DNA of 64,000 nucleotides from Caryophanales bacterium UBA743 (GCA_002297365.1 DBKT01000010.1:1-64000), one strand, 5' to 3'. Positions 26,399 to 35,278 are shown, counted from the first letter of the stretch. The notes: generated by a model from the sequence alone, not told the origin. A program made the numbers and translations.

Positions 26399-27190
26399 AT
26401 GAATAAAAAACTATCACCATATTTTGAAGGAAAAGACTTTACTCTCTATCATGGAGATAGTTTTGAAATTCTTAGAAAACTTCCTAAACATTATTTTAAT
26501 ATGATATTTGCTGATCCACCTTATTTCTTAACTGACGATGGAATTACCTGTAGAAGCGGAAAAGAAATAAAGAAGGAAGAAAATCCGTGGGATAAGCCTA
26601 AGACTGTTCAAGAAAAAATTGCATATAACAAAAAATGGATTGGCCTTTGCAAATCACTTCTTACTAGTGATGGGACTATATTTATCTCTGGAACATTTCA
26701 TAATATTTATACTATAGGTGTCGCTCTCGAATTGAACGGCTTTGAAATCATAAACAACATAACATGGATAAAAAGGAATCCGCCCCCTAATATCTCTTGC
26801 AGAGCTTTAAAGCACTCAACTGAAACGATTTTATGGGCCAAAGTAAAAGGAACGAAACATAAATTTAATTATTCCTTGATGAAGACCTACAACAATAATA
26901 AACAAATGACGGATATATTTGTGACAAATCTTATTAAACCTTCCGAAAGAAAAGAAGGCAGACATCCAACACAAAAACCATTAGATTTGCTAAAAATGAT
27001 ATTAGATTGTGCAACTAGTGAAGGCGACTTAGTTCTTGATCCTTTCAATGGTAGCGGAACTACAGGCATTGCTTGTGTTATTAAGAATAGAATGTATGTT
27101 GGAATAGATAATATAAAAGATTATTTAGACATAACTAAAAGAAGATATTTTAAAGAAAAGGAGAAAAAGCAAAATGAAAAGAAAATTTGA
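26399..27190 (+). CDS. dpnA: DpnA-type adenine-specific DNA methyltransferase
   Basis: 263 residues, beta-class order: catalytic MIFADPPYFLTDDG near 36 precedes SAM-binding LDPFNGSGTTGIACV near 213, with GRHPTQKPLDLL between. In the DpnII system the second methylase (DpnA) modifies GATC on single-stranded DNA, protecting incoming plasmids during transformation (established for Streptococcus). It follows the dpnM stop with one base between and overlaps the nuclease gene by 17 bases. Confidence 0.88.
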   Translation: MNKKLSPYFEGKDFTLYHGDSFEILRKLPKHYFNMIFADPPYFLTDDGITCRSGKEIKKEENPWDKPKTVQEKIAYNKKWIGLCKSLLTSDGTIFISGTFHNIYTIGVALELNGFEIINNITWIKRNPPPNISCRALKHSTETILWAKVKGTKHKFNYSLMKTYNNNKQMTDIFVTNLIKPSERKEGRHPTQKPLDLLKMILDCATSEGDLVLDPFNGSGTTGIACVIKNRMYVGIDNIKDYLDITKRRYFKEKEKKQNEKKI

Positions 27191-28058
27191 CGAGATTATG
27201 GAAAATTTAGTTCCTACTATTGCAGGATATGAATTCTTTACTGACTTCAAAAAAGTCTATAAAAATGTTTTGGATATAGAGATCAATCTTAATATTCTAG
27301 ATACCCTTATAGGAAAAAAAGAAACCTTTGACCAAGATTTCATAACAATAATCCAAAAATATCCTGAAACGATATCCGTTCTTCCACTTATAATTGCGAA
27401 AAGAGGAAACGTCGAAATATTAGATAACGATAATAATGAAAATATATATTTTGATTTTTCCAAGTCGACTCACAATTCCCCTGAACAGCTTCTAAAATTC
27501 GTTGAGAAATCAGGAATAAAGGAGTTATTAGCGGGTGGTCATATTTCTCATCTTAAAGATTACATAACTGGTGTTGAAGTTGGGTTAGATTCCAATGCTA
27601 GGAAAAATCGTTCTGGAAAAATAATGGAAGGAATTGTCGAAAAATTCCTTAAAAATAATAAATACGACTTTATACCACAGGCTACAAAAAAAGAGATAAA
27701 AGAAAAATGGGGATATACAAAGCTAGATTTTCTCAATTTGAAAGAAGGAAAAGCACAGGCAGAGAAGAGATTTGACTTTGCGGTAAAGGTTGGTGATGAA
27801 CTTTTTCTAATTGAAACAAACTACTATGGTGGCGGTGGCTCCAAACTCAATGAGGTAAGTCGTAGTTATGAAAAGCTCGCCGATGATATTAATAAACTTC
27901 CGGATTGTCAATTTATTTGGATTACTGATGGCCAAGGATGGAAGTCTACTAGAAATAACCTTCAAGAGTCTTATGAACACCAGAAGAATCTTTTAACTCT
28001 ACTTGACTTTGATTCGCTAAAGGAACTTCTTGATTCATACTTAAAACATAGTAACTAA
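27174..28058 (+). CDS. dpnB: DpnII/MboI-type restriction endonuclease (GATC)
   Basis: 294 residues, ATG 27174 with AAGGAG Shine-Dalgarno inside the end of dpnA. The body matches DpnII-family nucleases: IAGYEFFTDFKKVYKN, FDFSKSTHNSPEQLLKFVEK, TGVEVGLDSNARKNRSGK, KRFDFAVKVGDELFLIETNYY and QFIWITDGQGW. RFDF...IETNYY is the likely PD-(D/E)xK-type active site. It cuts unmethylated GATC. The length equals the family's usual ~290 residues and no frame break is seen, so the system looks functional. Confidence 0.88.
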   Translation: MKRKFDEIMENLVPTIAGYEFFTDFKKVYKNVLDIEINLNILDTLIGKKETFDQDFITIIQKYPETISVLPLIIAKRGNVEILDNDNNENIYFDFSKSTHNSPEQLLKFVEKSGIKELLAGGHISHLKDYITGVEVGLDSNARKNRSGKIMEGIVEKFLKNNKYDFIPQATKKEIKEKWGYTKLDFLNLKEGKAQAEKRFDFAVKVGDELFLIETNYYGGGGSKLNEVSRSYEKLADDINKLPDCQFIWITDGQGWKSTRNNLQESYEHQKNLLTLLDFDSLKELLDSYLKHSN

Positions 28059-28097
28059 AAAAGAGTTTCAATTATTGGTTACTTGATGGCCTGAATT

Positions 28098-28160
28098 AGT
28101 GACACCATATTAAAGAAATAGCGACACTCTATTTTTAAATACACGACACCATGCCTGAAC
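28098..28160. repeat. Iterated GACAC motifs, possible IS end remnant
   Basis: GTGACACCATAT (28099-28110), GCGACACTCTAT (28121-28132) and ACGACACCATGC (28143-28154) recur every 22 bases. GCCTGAA occurs on both sides. Terminal arrays of this kind are known for IS21-family ends, but no istA or istB gene is present, so the assignment is weak. Confidence 0.35.
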
Positions 28161-28268
28161 TTATGTAAAAAAGTCAAACAGGTAAAGGAGAGGTGACGCA
28201 AAATTGCCTCACCCCTCGATTTCAAACCTTCAGTTTGATGCTGGGATACCCAGCACCATTGCCCACGG

Positions 28269-28538
28269 CTACTTCTTTGATTTGGGCTTGTTTTCTTTAT
28301 TGAACTGATCGATCGTGTCGTCTAATCTCCCGTAAGTCGATATAGGCATCTTTCTTAGCTCCTCGTAAAGCTCGATATCTTTGTCGTCTCTAAACACGGC
28401 GTTGGGCTTCTTCCTCTTTTTGTAGTCGTTGTATTCCTTGGTGAAGGACGTGATGAAGCCATCAAAAGATTCCCTGAATGAGGGTATGTATCCCTTCTTT
28501 GCGGATCTCAGGGATGCCCTGCACTTGTCCTTGCCCAA
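28269..28538 (-). pseudogene. Hypothetical protein fragment
   Basis: 89 codons from a TTG at 28538, with the frame remaining open a little further upstream (...HPIPDELL). It is rich in Lys/Asp and aromatic residues (SFTKEYNDYKKRKKPNAVF) and ends NKENKPKSKK. No start with a Shine-Dalgarno is visible. It meets an opposite-strand fragment at about 28545, suggesting that this is the C-terminal part of a gene truncated by rearrangement. Family not recognised. Confidence 0.35.
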
Positions 28539-28544
28539 TAGCTC

Positions 28545-28663
28545 ATCGGGGATTGGATGGAGAATACCGCGAAGGCGGGGAAGAGGCGATCAAGGACACC
28601 CATTTCAAGGAAGCCTACAAGCACCACGACGACAAGGCCGAAGGCGAAAGGAACGCAGCATAG
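28545..28663 (+). pseudogene. Possible gene fragment, C-terminal end
   Basis: An open frame ending TAG at 28663 reads DGEYREGGEEAIKDTHFKE then AYKHHDDKAEGERNAA, which has natural-looking charged helix composition but no start codon of its own. Family not recognised. It is likely a relic in the decayed stretch 28059-28840, which otherwise holds no supported gene. Confidence 0.25.
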
Positions 28664-28717
28664 CGAGATATCTTTTTCCAAAAGGGAAATCTCGTTCAAC
28701 CGCTTCAGCCAAAGGAT

Positions 28718-28737
28718 GTCGAAGGGCGCCCTTCGAC
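28718..28737. repeat. Perfect 20-bp palindrome
   Basis: The half site GTCGAAGGGC is followed immediately by its exact reverse complement with no spacer. It lies in decayed accessory DNA; function unknown. Confidence 0.5.
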
Positions 28738-28840
28738 AACGTCAACTCGCTAGTGAGAAAAAGAAGGGCATTAAGAAAATCGATGATGTAAAAGAAAGGC
28801 CAGGGGTCGAACTCAAGTCTTTGTTCTGAGCTCTCGACGA

Positions 28841-29437
28841 AAGCGAATCAATCGGAGTTAAAATCAGAAACGAAACGCTTTCGCAAAGAACCCTAAACAT
28901 GTTCATTACTTGTACTTTAGTTTTTCGGGTGACCGACTATGTCGTTGTTCTATTTCAAATGACGTGAAACAAAAACGGTAGCCCATAGCTCCCCTTCCCA
29001 AACCCTCTAGGGGGTTCGCGTCAGGGCGAAGGAAAAGGCGTCTGGCCTTATAATGCTTTTGCTAATGGAACAAGGAAGAAACGCCCAAGGCTTCTTAAAT
29101 GTTTCACGTAAATTGAGAACTAACAATATGCAAAAAATATAGAATTCTATAGATTTTGCAAATATAAAAAGCCAAATTCATTTTCTGCTGAAAAAGAACT
29201 TCTACTTCTGTTGGCGACTAGAGAGTGAATGCTCTCGCAATATGTTTTATGATTGCTCATCTTCCTAAGGGCTTATGGAAAATGAATGCATAGATTGGGA
29301 AGTCCTTCGCTTTTTGAATTTGTTAAAGAAATCGGAATCGAAAATCTCTTTTTCCATCTAAAACATTTCTCCACAGGGTGTATGATTAGTTTCGATGAGA
29401 ATCATTTTTGTATAAAATGACTAAGGAGGTTCTCAAA
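28841..29437. other. Gene-free interval before nitroreductase
   Basis: About 600 bases without a supported gene. It contains a TATAAT (29051-29056) with no gene behind it, the palindrome at 29129-29160, and, close to 29409, a TATAAA box that may serve the nitroreductase. TGATT and AATCA half sites around TTTCGATGAG lie just before that box and could be an operator. Confidence 0.4.
29129..29160. repeat. 32-bp near-perfect palindrome
   Basis: Each half reads TGCAAAA, two bases, TATAGAA toward the centre; 14 of 16 positions pair. There is no T-run, so it looks more like an operator or cruciform than a terminator. The nearest gene is the nitroreductase 280 bases downstream. Confidence 0.45.
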
Positions 29438-29959
29438 ATGAATGAGTCAATTAAAACAATGGAGACGAGATGCTCTTGCAAGGCTTATACCGACAAGATG
29501 ATTCCTGAGGATGTTCTTCAGGAAATACTTGAAGCAGGCTTATTTGCACCTAGTGGGCTTGGGCAGCAAAATGCTGCGGCCATTGTCATCACAAACAAAA
29601 AGATTCGTGATGAGTTAGAAGAAGAAAATGCTCGCATCTTAGGAAGAGAGGGTATCCATCCTTTCTATAACGCTCCGATTGTCGTTCTTGTTATCGCCAA
29701 GGGACCTACGGGCGTTTATGATGGCTCTTTGATGATTGGAAACATGCTTAATGCCGCTTCTTCATTGGGGGTTGGCGCTTGCTGGATTCATCGTGCGAAA
29801 GAAGAGGTCGAGAGAGAATTCGGAAGAAAACTCTTATCCGAAAATGGTTTCGATCCGAATGAATGGCAAGGTGTCGGAAACGTCATCCTTGGATATGCCG
29901 CCCTTCCTCAAAAAGAAAAGCTCCCGAGAAAAGAACACCGTATCGTTTACGTTCGTTAA
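29438..29959 (+). CDS. Nitroreductase family protein
   Basis: 173 residues from ATG 29438, chosen because AAGGAGG lies eight bases upstream; a longer frame from 29408 has no ribosome site. The nitroreductase fold is shown by METRCSCKAYTDKMIPEDVL (FMN phosphate region), GLFAPSGLGQQNAAAIVIT, and SSLGVGACWIHRAKEEVER plus NVILGYAALPQKEKLPRKE. It binds FMN and reduces nitro compounds, quinones or similar using NAD(P)H; the natural substrate is unknown. It stands alone with its own terminator. Confidence 0.88.
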   Translation: MNESIKTMETRCSCKAYTDKMIPEDVLQEILEAGLFAPSGLGQQNAAAIVITNKKIRDELEEENARILGREGIHPFYNAPIVVLVIAKGPTGVYDGSLMIGNMLNAASSLGVGACWIHRAKEEVEREFGRKLLSENGFDPNEWQGVGNVILGYAALPQKEKLPRKEHRIVYVR

Positions 29960-29965
29960 AAAGCA

Positions 29966-29994
29966 AGCCCTAGACAATCGCCTAGGGCTTTTTT
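29966..29994 (+). terminator. Nitroreductase terminator
   Basis: AGCCCTAG and CTAGGGCT form an 8-bp stem followed by TTTTTT. Confidence 0.8.
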
Positions 29995-30021
29995 ATTGTA
30001 TTGATTTTGCTTGAGGAGTTC

Positions 30022-31074
30022 TTATTTAATTGGACGCATGTAAAAACGCCCTACAACTTGCTCAAGCGGAAGCACTTCGATGAAAGCATTTGGGTCCTCT
30101 TGCTTGATGAGTTTGACAGCAGAGTTCAATTCGTAAGAAGAAATAACAATATCGAAGATATAGCGATCGGCATTGGAATATACGCCTTTCCCTTTAATCA
30201 TGGTCGCAGCATGAGGAAGATGAGAAATGATGAACTGACCCAGATCCTCCTCGTTGGTTACGATTTGAACTTTTACTTTCTTGTTTCTCGTGTGAATTCT
30301 ATCCACGACGAGAGCGGTTACGAAAAGATAGACAACGGAAAAGACGGCACGAGCTAGATGCTCACCAACGATTTCCGTGTGGCCCCAGCCGTCTAAAGCG
30401 CAAGAGAAAATCGTGAATAGAGTGAGCGTTATTCCATTCATAATCACAGAATATTTGCCGACTGCCGTTCTTTTCTTTAAAGCGATCCAATATGCGATGA
30501 CATCGATTCCGCCCGTAGACAAATCCCCTTTGAAGGCGATTGCCGTGCTTAGCCCCGTTGTAGCCCCACCAAAAATAACACGGGCAAGAAGGCCGCCATG
30601 CGCACTGACATATTGGCCGATTTGATAGATGACCTCCACTTTTTCCGGATTTAAAAGTTCGGTAAAAATGGATGTTTCCAAAACGTTGATAAGAGTGAGT
30701 AAAGTATAACGTTTCCCAATGCCAAAAAAAGACAAAACGATGACAGGGATGTTAATGACGAAATAAAGCACGGAAAACATTAGATGTTCTACGGAAACAT
30801 TGAAATGCACTCCGCATAAGTTTAAGAAAATAATCAAAGTCTGAGAGATGCCAGATACCCCTCCGGCAACGTATTTGTCAATTACCCAAACGCCTTCCGA
30901 AAGAGTTTGGAGGGAGACAAAGCAGTTAAAGCCGAAAGCAAAAGTAAAAGCGGATAAAGTGGAGATCAGCAAAGCCCAGGTGAAGTCAAGAGTGTGCTTC
31001 AAACGAAGGTGATCGTATAGCCAGTTTTTCAGCCTTTCTTTCAAAGCCGTAAATTTATTATGCATCTTTTTCAT
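30022..31074 (-). CDS. YitT family membrane protein (DUF161/DUF2179)
   Basis: 350 residues: five to six TM helices (WALLISTLSAFTFAFGF, GVSGISQTLIIFLNL, FSVLYFVINIPVIVL and others), the conserved GLSTAIAFKGDLSTGGIDVIA segment, and a C-terminal soluble DUF2179 domain (ADRYIFDIVISSYELN). The family is widespread in Firmicutes, with unknown transport or signalling function. TATAAT lies 11 bases before the ATG on the minus strand, so the leader is only a few bases. Convergent with the nitroreductase. Confidence 0.82.
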   Translation of the reverse strand: MKKMHNKFTALKERLKNWLYDHLRLKHTLDFTWALLISTLSAFTFAFGFNCFVSLQTLSEGVWVIDKYVAGGVSGISQTLIIFLNLCGVHFNVSVEHLMFSVLYFVINIPVIVLSFFGIGKRYTLLTLINVLETSIFTELLNPEKVEVIYQIGQYVSAHGGLLARVIFGGATTGLSTAIAFKGDLSTGGIDVIAYWIALKKRTAVGKYSVIMNGITLTLFTIFSCALDGWGHTEIVGEHLARAVFSVVYLFVTALVVDRIHTRNKKVKVQIVTNEEDLGQFIISHLPHAATMIKGKGVYSNADRYIFDIVISSYELNSAVKLIKQEDPNAFIEVLPLEQVVGRFYMRPIK

Positions 31075-31174
31075 ATGTCGAAATGATTATATAGGTTGGG
31101 CTATCTTAAACAAGTAAAAAAGTGCTTCTCACACCGTCTTTCCGTTTTTCTAAAGAAAAAAGAAACATGTTTTA

Positions 31175-31203
31175 TTGCCTACCGTTAACTGAAATGGTAA
31201 GAT
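31175..31203 (+). promoter_or_regulatory. Promoter upstream of the gene at 31251
   Basis: TTGCCT (31175-31180), a 17-base spacer and TAAGAT (31198-31203). CTGTTT and AAACAG with an ACAA loop follow in the leader, before the GGAGG at about 31240. Confidence 0.5.
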
Positions 31204-31250
31204 TACATCGCTGTTTACAAAAACAGGCTGCTTTTTGTCGGAGGTTTTCC

Positions 31251-32159
31251 ATGATATTACTTAAAGCGATTGGTGCATTCTTCGTTAAGATTTGGCGTTG
31301 GATTAAAGAAACGGCGTGGGTCCAACCATTGCTTATTGTCGGCGCCATCTTTGCGATCATCTTCTCGATTCCTTATATTACCAAATGGGCACAATCCTTC
31401 TCTGGCGAAGGGAGTGGCCAATTCTTCAAGCAATACGATGTCTCCATCAACAATGAGGAATTTACTTCCGGTAAGCGTGTTACCGATGGCGATAATCTTG
31501 CCCAAGACCTATATGAAAACAGTTTGAAAGCGTATAGCGATGAGAAACACGCCACCAAAGCTTCCGATTATAAAGAATTTACCAAAAAGTATGGCGAGAA
31601 ATTCTTCCTTGTTTTCTACAAGAAGGACAACTCTTCCTCCGATAATATTGAATCTGGTTTGCGTTATTTGAAGGACAACTGGAATACCGCCAATTACAAT
31701 CTTTCCGCTAACGACGATAAAAAGATTGATTTTAACTTATGGGCCATTGATGCAACCTTCACTTCCGATAATGATTCTGACTATACGATTACCATCGGTG
31801 GGCAAAGCGCATTCAATCGTTTCCTTTATACCAACGCCAATTTGTTCAATATCGCTGGTCCGGCTCTTTCTGAGACTTCTTATCGCACCAGAGCGTCGGT
31901 TGCAGAGACTTCTTACGACCAATTCGGTTTGAATAACACAAGCAGTTCCACTGCCAATGTCTTAAGCGAATTCCCTCTTCCATGCGTCTGTTTAGTCGAT
32001 TTCACAGACAAGGCGCTCTCTGCTGGACGCGGTGGTTTAAGCGAAATTCTCTTCAGCGTTTCCGGAGATTCCGAATTGGATCGTGCCAAACTCCTTTTGA
32101 ATATGTGGAATCACACGGACGAGTTCAGCACCACAAACCTTTTCACCAAACAAGACTAA
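31251..32159 (+). CDS. Membrane-anchored protein of unknown function
   Basis: 302 residues from ATG 31251, which has a GGAGG Shine-Dalgarno; a longer frame from 31122 crosses the promoter and is rejected. One TM helix (about 25-47, PLLIVGAIFAIIFSIPYI) is followed by a ~250-residue exported or cytosolic domain with SGKRVTDGDNLAQDLYENSL and KFFLVFYKKDNSS, the latter recalling a thioredoxin-like strand but without CxxC. There is a single Cys pair (PCVC) near residue 245. Function unknown. A strong terminator follows. Confidence 0.6.
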   Translation: MILLKAIGAFFVKIWRWIKETAWVQPLLIVGAIFAIIFSIPYITKWAQSFSGEGSGQFFKQYDVSINNEEFTSGKRVTDGDNLAQDLYENSLKAYSDEKHATKASDYKEFTKKYGEKFFLVFYKKDNSSSDNIESGLRYLKDNWNTANYNLSANDDKKIDFNLWAIDATFTSDNDSDYTITIGGQSAFNRFLYTNANLFNIAGPALSETSYRTRASVAETSYDQFGLNNTSSSTANVLSEFPLPCVCLVDFTDKALSAGRGGLSEILFSVSGDSELDRAKLLLNMWNHTDEFSTTNLFTKQD

Positions 32160-32175
32160 TCATTGTCTGAAACTA

Positions 32176-32213
32176 AAAACCGTTAACGTCAAGCTGTTAA
32201 CGGTTTTCTTTTT
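32176..32213 (+). terminator. Terminator after 31251 gene
   Basis: AAAACCGTTAAC and GTTAACGGTTTT form a 12-bp stem, followed by a T-rich tract. The A/T-flanked stem may also serve the opposite strand. Confidence 0.75.
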
Positions 32214-32230
32214 GCTTCTTGGCAATGTCT

Positions 32231-32704
32231 TTATTTTCTTTTCTTGTAATGCTCCAAAACCACGGTGGGAACTAACGTAGAGATGTCCACCCCATTCTTT
32301 TCCAGTTCATTCACCGAAGAGGAAGAAATGAAAGTCTCTTCTTTTCTCGCCATGAAAAAAACCATATCGATATTGGGATTGGCGAATTCGTTGGATGCGG
32401 CCAATTGAAACTCATATTCGAAATCCGTCACGGCGCGAAGGCCGCGAATGATATGCTTCGCACCAATCTTTTCGCAATAATTCACGACAAGTCCCGGGTC
32501 ATAATCGACTAAAACGCCAGGGATGTTTTTTGTGGCTTCTTTCATCATTTCGAGTCTTTCCTCGACAGAGAAAGAAGATTTCTTTGCGGGATTAACCGCT
32601 AAAAGAAGAACGACTTCGTCAAATACTTGCAAAGATCTTTTCAAAACTCCAATATGGCCGTTTGTAATGGGATCAAAAGAGCCAGGATATACAGCAATTT
32701 TCAT
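32231..32704 (-). CDS. coaD: Phosphopantetheine adenylyltransferase
   Basis: 157 residues, the standard size. The nucleotidyltransferase signature VYPGSFDPITNGHIGVLKRS opens the protein; IIRGLRAVTDFEYEFQLA and FISSSSVNELEKNG are the classic CoaD blocks. It transfers AMP to 4'-phosphopantetheine in CoA synthesis. It has a GGAGG Shine-Dalgarno and follows rsmD by three bases, in the same order as ylbF..rsmD-coaD in Bacillus subtilis. Confidence 0.96.
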   Translation of the reverse strand: MKIAVYPGSFDPITNGHIGVLKRSLQVFDEVVLLLAVNPAKKSSFSVEERLEMMKEATKNIPGVLVDYDPGLVVNYCEKIGAKHIIRGLRAVTDFEYEFQLAASNEFANPNIDMVFFMARKEETFISSSSVNELEKNGVDISTLVPTVVLEHYKKRK

Positions 32705-32707
32705 TTC

Positions 32708-33241
32708 TTACCTCCAAAGGATTTTTATTTTATTTCGTCCATAGCGATAATTTCTCACTTCACGAAAAGGCGTTTCATCTATATTTATTTCCTTTTCATA
32801 TTCCAAGACAATAACGCCATCTTCCTTTAAAACTTTTTTATCGAGGAGAAGAGCGACCCCCTTCTGATAGAAATCTATATCCTTATAAGGGGGATCCATA
32901 AGAGCGATATCCACCTGGGAGGGAAGACTCAAGATGGCTTTCTCGTAGGGCATATTCCACACATGAGCGTCATCTTCTTTCAAAGAAAAAAGATTTTTTC
33001 GGATGATTTCGCACGCATCCGAAGAGGAATCAACAAAATGAGCGTATTTTGCTCCGCGGGAAAGCATTTCGATGCCTAAAGCACCAGAGCCTGCGAACAT
33101 ATCCAGAACAACGGCGCCTCTGATTTTATCCCCTAAGGCATTGGCCAAAGCCTCTCTCACCATGTTTTTGGTTGGCACGGTAACAAGAGGAGGGACCTCT
33201 AAGAGCCTGGAACGATACTTTCCGCCTGCCACTTTTAACAT
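32708..33241 (-). CDS. rsmD: 16S rRNA (guanine966-N2)-methyltransferase
   Basis: 177 residues. VAGGKYRSRLLEVPP, VVLDMFAGSGALGIEMLSRG (SAM motif I) and catalytic MDPPYKDIDFY define RsmD, which methylates G966 of 16S rRNA in the assembled small subunit. Its start overlaps the end of ylbF closely and it is followed by coaD; this is an operon conserved across Bacilli. Confidence 0.94.
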   Translation of the reverse strand: MLKVAGGKYRSRLLEVPPLVTVPTKNMVREALANALGDKIRGAVVLDMFAGSGALGIEMLSRGAKYAHFVDSSSDACEIIRKNLFSLKEDDAHVWNMPYEKAILSLPSQVDIALMDPPYKDIDFYQKGVALLLDKKVLKEDGVIVLEYEKEINIDETPFREVRNYRYGRNKIKILWR

Positions 33242-33607
33242 TTACTTTGCCTCATGAGAAAGGGTTTTAGAACGAAATGGACCAAACAAAATATCATCCA
33301 TCTCCATGTACAGATCTCGGACTGGAACATAAAGAGAATTATATTCTTGAACAAGAGGATGGCTATCAAGAGCCAATTTAGCCTCATAAAGGGCTTTTTC
33401 GCAGGATTTTGCTTCTAAAGAATCCTTCTTCGCATAGGAAAGAATGGTTTCATATTCACGTTCTAATGTATCTTTCTTTTTGCTGAGCTCAATTACCTCA
33501 GGATTAGACGAAAGCTCTTCTTCCAATTGATTGAGGCGAAGAATTCTAGAATCTTCCTTAAGGGCTTTCGCTAAAGATTCAACGGATTTGATTATCTCTT
33601 CATTCAT
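33242..33607 (-). CDS. ylbF: YlbF/YmcA family regulator
   Basis: 121 residues, almost entirely helical: VESLAKALKEDSRILRLNQ followed by EELSSNPEVIELSKKKD, then a second long helix pair, the YlbF/YmcA (Com_YlbF) fold. In B. subtilis YlbF works with YmcA and YaaT to steer RNase Y-dependent mRNA processing and competence. Neighbours rsmD and coaD match the Bacillus order, supporting YlbF rather than YmcA. TAAAAT lies nine bases before the ATG on the minus strand. Confidence 0.82.
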   Translation of the reverse strand: MNEEIIKSVESLAKALKEDSRILRLNQLEEELSSNPEVIELSKKKDTLEREYETILSYAKKDSLEAKSCEKALYEAKLALDSHPLVQEYNSLYVPVRDLYMEMDDILFGPFRSKTLSHEAK

Positions 33608-33658
33608 AACAGCAACATTTTAACGATTTTCTATTTTCTATGCTACAATTCATCATAT

Positions 33659-34210
33659 ATGAATCTCAAAATCGTCAAAGACACAAATCCTAGAATCCAC
33701 CAGCCTTCTAAACCGGTAAGCATGCCGCTTTCTCAAGAGGATCGGGAAACTATCGATAAGATGTTCGATTACTTGAAAGAGACTCAAGATCCTTCTTTTA
33801 GAGAAAAGCATCCTGGCGTTCGAGAGGGCGTTGGTTTAGCCGCCCCTCAGATTGGGGTCTATAAAAATATGCTCGTCATCTATTACCCAGCTGGCGAAAA
33901 TGAAGAATGCGTGCAATATAAGCTGGTGAATCCAAAAATCGTGGCCAACTCCGTGAAAAAATGTTTTTTGGAATCGGGCGAAGGCTGCCTTTCCGTTGAT
34001 GGGGAGCATCCTGGATACGCCTACCGCGATTTTAAAGTTACCGTGAAGGCTTTCGATGCCATCCAGAATAAAGACATAATCATCACCGCAAGGGGCTTTG
34101 ACGCCATCGTTTTGCAACATGAAATCGACCATCTTTCTGGCATTTTTTTCTATGACAGAATCGATAAAAAAGACCCTTTCAAAAAAGTGATTGGTGCAAT
34201 TGCCATCTAA
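33659..34210 (+). CDS. def: Peptide deformylase
   Basis: 183 residues with all three motifs: GVGLAAPQIG (about 58), EGCLSV (about 111) with the metal-binding Cys, and QHEIDH (about 157) with two metal-binding His and the catalytic Glu. It removes the N-formyl group from nascent proteins at the ribosome. The insertion before motif 1 is typical of Gram-positive type 2 enzymes. TACAAT lies nine bases before the ATG and no Shine-Dalgarno is evident. Divergent from ylbF. Confidence 0.95.
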   Translation: MNLKIVKDTNPRIHQPSKPVSMPLSQEDRETIDKMFDYLKETQDPSFREKHPGVREGVGLAAPQIGVYKNMLVIYYPAGENEECVQYKLVNPKIVANSVKKCFLESGEGCLSVDGEHPGYAYRDFKVTVKAFDAIQNKDIIITARGFDAIVLQHEIDHLSGIFFYDRIDKKDPFKKVIGAIAI

Positions 34211-34237
34211 TTTTCCATCTCCTAGAATAAATGGGAT

Positions 34238-35278
34238 ATGAAACATAAGCAGTTAGCCTTCCTTCTTGCCGTTCTCTTTCTATCCTCTTGCCAAACCGAG
34301 GGCGCTTTGGAAAAGCCCTATGAAGAATACCGAAACGTCCTTTCTTTTAAAGAAGAAACTTTTAACATACTCCAGCTCACCGATATCCATTGGACGTATG
34401 TGACGAAAATCAAAGAAGCCAAAGATTATTTGGAAACGCTTTTCTTGGATGCGAAAAAAGAGAAAGGCCATATTGATTTAGTTGCCGTAACCGGAGATTT
34501 CTTCTTAGAAGCCAACAAATCCATCGCCAAGGAGCTTTTTTCTCTTCTTTCTTCCTGGGACACCCCTATCGCAATCACTTACGGAAATCATGATAAAGAA
34601 GGCGAATGGAGCCTTGATTGGCTGAACAAAATGGTCTCGACAAGCAAAAATTTCATCGCTAAGACAATAGACGATAACATCTACGGGGACACGAATTATT
34701 ACATTGATATTCAGGATGGCACGAATCTCCTTTGGCAAATCTATATGATCGATTCCAATTCTTTGGCGCCAAAGAATTTTCTAAGATATCAATACGATTG
34801 CGTCCATGAAGACCAAGTCCGATGGATGAAAGGCGTGGCGGATAGGAGCAAGAAAGGCTCTTCCTATCTTCCTTCCTTAGGCTTTTTGCATATTCCTCCA
34901 AAAGAATATGGATCCGCGGAAGAAATCCTTAAGAAAGATCCTAGCAAATCCCTTTTAGGCGAAAATCATGAGAAAGCATGCCCTACTTTGATCTCTTCCT
35001 CTTTTTTCGAAACGGCAAAAGAAATCAACATGAAAGGAATGTTTTTCGGACATGATCACGCGAATGATTCCGTGACGGAATACGAAGGGATGCTTATGGG
35101 GTATGGCGTAAAAAGCAACACAGAGCTTTATTACCATAAAGATGAAAAGGGCTTCACTCTTACAGGGTATGCCGTCTACGAATTAAGAAAAGACCAAAGT
35201 TGGAGTATTCAACACACTTATGTCGATTATTCCACAAAAGAAGTAAGAAGAAGTTCGATTTGGGAGTCCGCTTTATGA
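34238..35278 (+). CDS. Calcineurin-like metallophosphoesterase lipoprotein
   Basis: 346 residues. Signal peptide with lipobox LSSC (Cys18), so membrane-anchored outside. The metallophosphoesterase motifs are all present: LQLTDIHW (D-x-H), VTGDFF (GD), TYGNHDKEG (GNHD), LHIP and FFGHDHAND (GHDH). The arrangement resembles the purple-acid-phosphatase/Dcr2-like group; the substrate is unknown. TAGAAT lies nine bases before the ATG. Its stop overlaps the start of the following membrane protein (ATGA). Confidence 0.88.
   Translation: MKHKQLAFLLAVLFLSSCQTEGALEKPYEEYRNVLSFKEETFNILQLTDIHWTYVTKIKEAKDYLETLFLDAKKEKGHIDLVAVTGDFFLEANKSIAKELFSLLSSWDTPIAITYGNHDKEGEWSLDWLNKMVSTSKNFIAKTIDDNIYGDTNYYIDIQDGTNLLWQIYMIDSNSLAPKNFLRYQYDCVHEDQVRWMKGVADRSKKGSSYLPSLGFLHIPPKEYGSAEEILKKDPSKSLLGENHEKACPTLISSSFFETAKEINMKGMFFGHDHANDSVTEYEGMLMGYGVKSNTELYYHKDEKGFTLTGYAVYELRKDQSWSIQHTYVDYSTKEVRRSSIWESAL

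Noticed and set aside
28429..28829. Complete plus-strand genes in 28.4-28.8 kb
   Set aside because: The overlapping frames lack ribosome sites and recognisable domains; only fragments with low confidence are listed.
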